A stretch of DNA of 20,271 bases from DASPKO01 sp035628055 (GTDB taxonomy: Bacteria > Planctomycetota > Phycisphaerae > Phycisphaerales > UBA1924): positions 1 to 20,271 of the forward strand of contig DASPKO010000236.1 in NCBI GenBank assembly GCA_035628055.1, given 5' to 3'. Below, in pieces: positions 19,759-20,271 of this stretch. The notes beneath the pieces are model-generated. The model had not been told where the DNA came from. It made no database searches and saw only the letters and a list, made by a program, of their open reading frames with translations. The translations under genes and the position numbers were made by a program. How positions within the stretch are numbered: position 1 is the first letter of the stretch; each line of letters starts with the position of its first letter.

Positions 19759-20271
19759 GTGTGCGCGACCTTCCGATCGCGGATGAATCCGGCTCGCCGC
19801 GTCTGGCGGCCGGCGACGAGCGGGCCCTCGACGCGCTGGTCGCGGCGGGATGGGACCCAGCCGGCGTTCCCGACGCGGAGCGCCCGCGGGCCGACCGGAT
19901 CGCCGCCCTGCTCGGCTCCCTGGACGCGCCCGCCGGCGACGCCGACCCGGCCCTCGAGGACGTCGTGCTGCTCCGGGCGGCGCGGCTCCGCCGGGCGCAC
20001 ACCCGCGCTCCCGCGCCCGTGCCCGCCGAGCCCGTCGCCCTCTCGCCCATCGACGAACTGGCCCTCGAGGGCGTCGTGCTGCGCGGCTTCGAGGCGGCGC
20101 CCGGGGACGGTCGCTCGGCGCGCCACCTGGCCCTGCTCGCCGCGCTCGACATGCCGCTCCCCGCCTCGCAGACGCCCCCCCGGCTGGTCGAGAAGACGCT
20201 CGCGCGCGTCCGCGCCGACGTGGTGCGCCAGGCCGACCGGTTCAACATCGCCTCCGAGGCCGGGCACGCCT
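19755..20271 (+). CDS. Partner protein of the ECF sigma factor (possible anti-sigma), cut by window end
   Basis: The frame opens at ATG 19755, overlapping the sigma stop as ATGA, and is still open at the right edge after 172 residues. It begins MSVRDLPIADESGSPRLAAG. The visible part is acidic and Ala/Leu-rich, with helical segments (ERALDALVAAGWDP, ADRIAALLGSLDAP, LEDVVLLRAARLRRAH, PRLVEKTLARVRADVVRQ), and has no membrane segment or zinc HxxxCxxC motif so far. Translational coupling to an ECF sigma factor makes a regulatory role, such as an anti-sigma factor, likely. I recognise no named family. Confidence 0.75.
   Translation, partial: MSVRDLPIADESGSPRLAAGDERALDALVAAGWDPAGVPDAERPRADRIAALLGSLDAPAGDADPALEDVVLLRAARLRRAHTRAPAPVPAEPVALSPIDELALEGVVLRGFEAAPGDGRSARHLALLAALDMPLPASQTPPRLVEKTLARVRADVVRQADRFNIASEAGHA

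Noticed and set aside
1..20271. CRISPR arrays, insertion sequences, integrase genes, rRNA genes
   Set aside because: No regularly spaced repeats, transposase or integrase motifs, or rRNA-like sequence were seen on either strand; the only long repeats are the Rhs copies.

Overview
The window is very GC-rich bacterial DNA. The best guess is a planctomycete, most likely of the Phycisphaerae type. This rests on a dockerin-type calcium-binding module inside an Rhs protein, a large insertion in leucyl-tRNA synthetase, an MqnC-type (futalosine) menaquinone gene, and -10-like boxes placed directly at start codons. The assignment is inference from gene content; no rRNA or other decisive marker is present.

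Layout. 1-2001 (+): the tail of an unknown gene, a small lipoprotein, a cyclodeaminase/cyclohydrolase-family enzyme, and an SRAP (YedK-like) abasic-site protein. 2012-6850 (mostly -): an accessory island of broken Rhs material. It holds a 5'-truncated Rhs gene with a glycine-zipper C-terminal module (4689-6767) and an overlapping small downstream gene (4256-4711). It also holds a second, displaced Rhs tip (2941-4085) with a different, histidine-rich nuclease-like C-terminus and its own ATGA-coupled partner (2138-2944). A 91-base Rhs scrap (2012-2102) lies directly after the SRAP gene. At the right edge are a truncated gene resembling the N-terminus of a PPOX-class flavoprotein and a tRNA-3'-end-like sequence. 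6904-9783 (+): a DUF4230-like membrane protein, a two-anchor helical membrane protein and a diacylglycerol/lipid kinase. 9869-11550 (+): cysteine dioxygenase coupled to a YeiH-type putative anion exporter. 11559-15602 (+): a ROK sugar kinase without the usual zinc cysteines, then leuS. 15628-19002 (-): two small membrane proteins, mqnC and an alpha/beta hydrolase. 19144-20271 (+): an ECF sigma factor overlapping a gene that runs off the window.

Three things stand out. First, the Rhs island looks like a store of alternative toxin tips with linked partners; the duplicated core segment could allow the displaced tip to recombine onto a working Rhs gene. Second, the cysteine dioxygenase-exporter pair suggests a unit for oxidising cysteine sulfur and expelling the product. 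Third, several housekeeping genes have a TAnnnT box 5-8 bases before the start codon and no Shine-Dalgarno sequence, suggesting leaderless transcripts, whereas other genes have the box 35 or more bases upstream plus a clear Shine-Dalgarno site.
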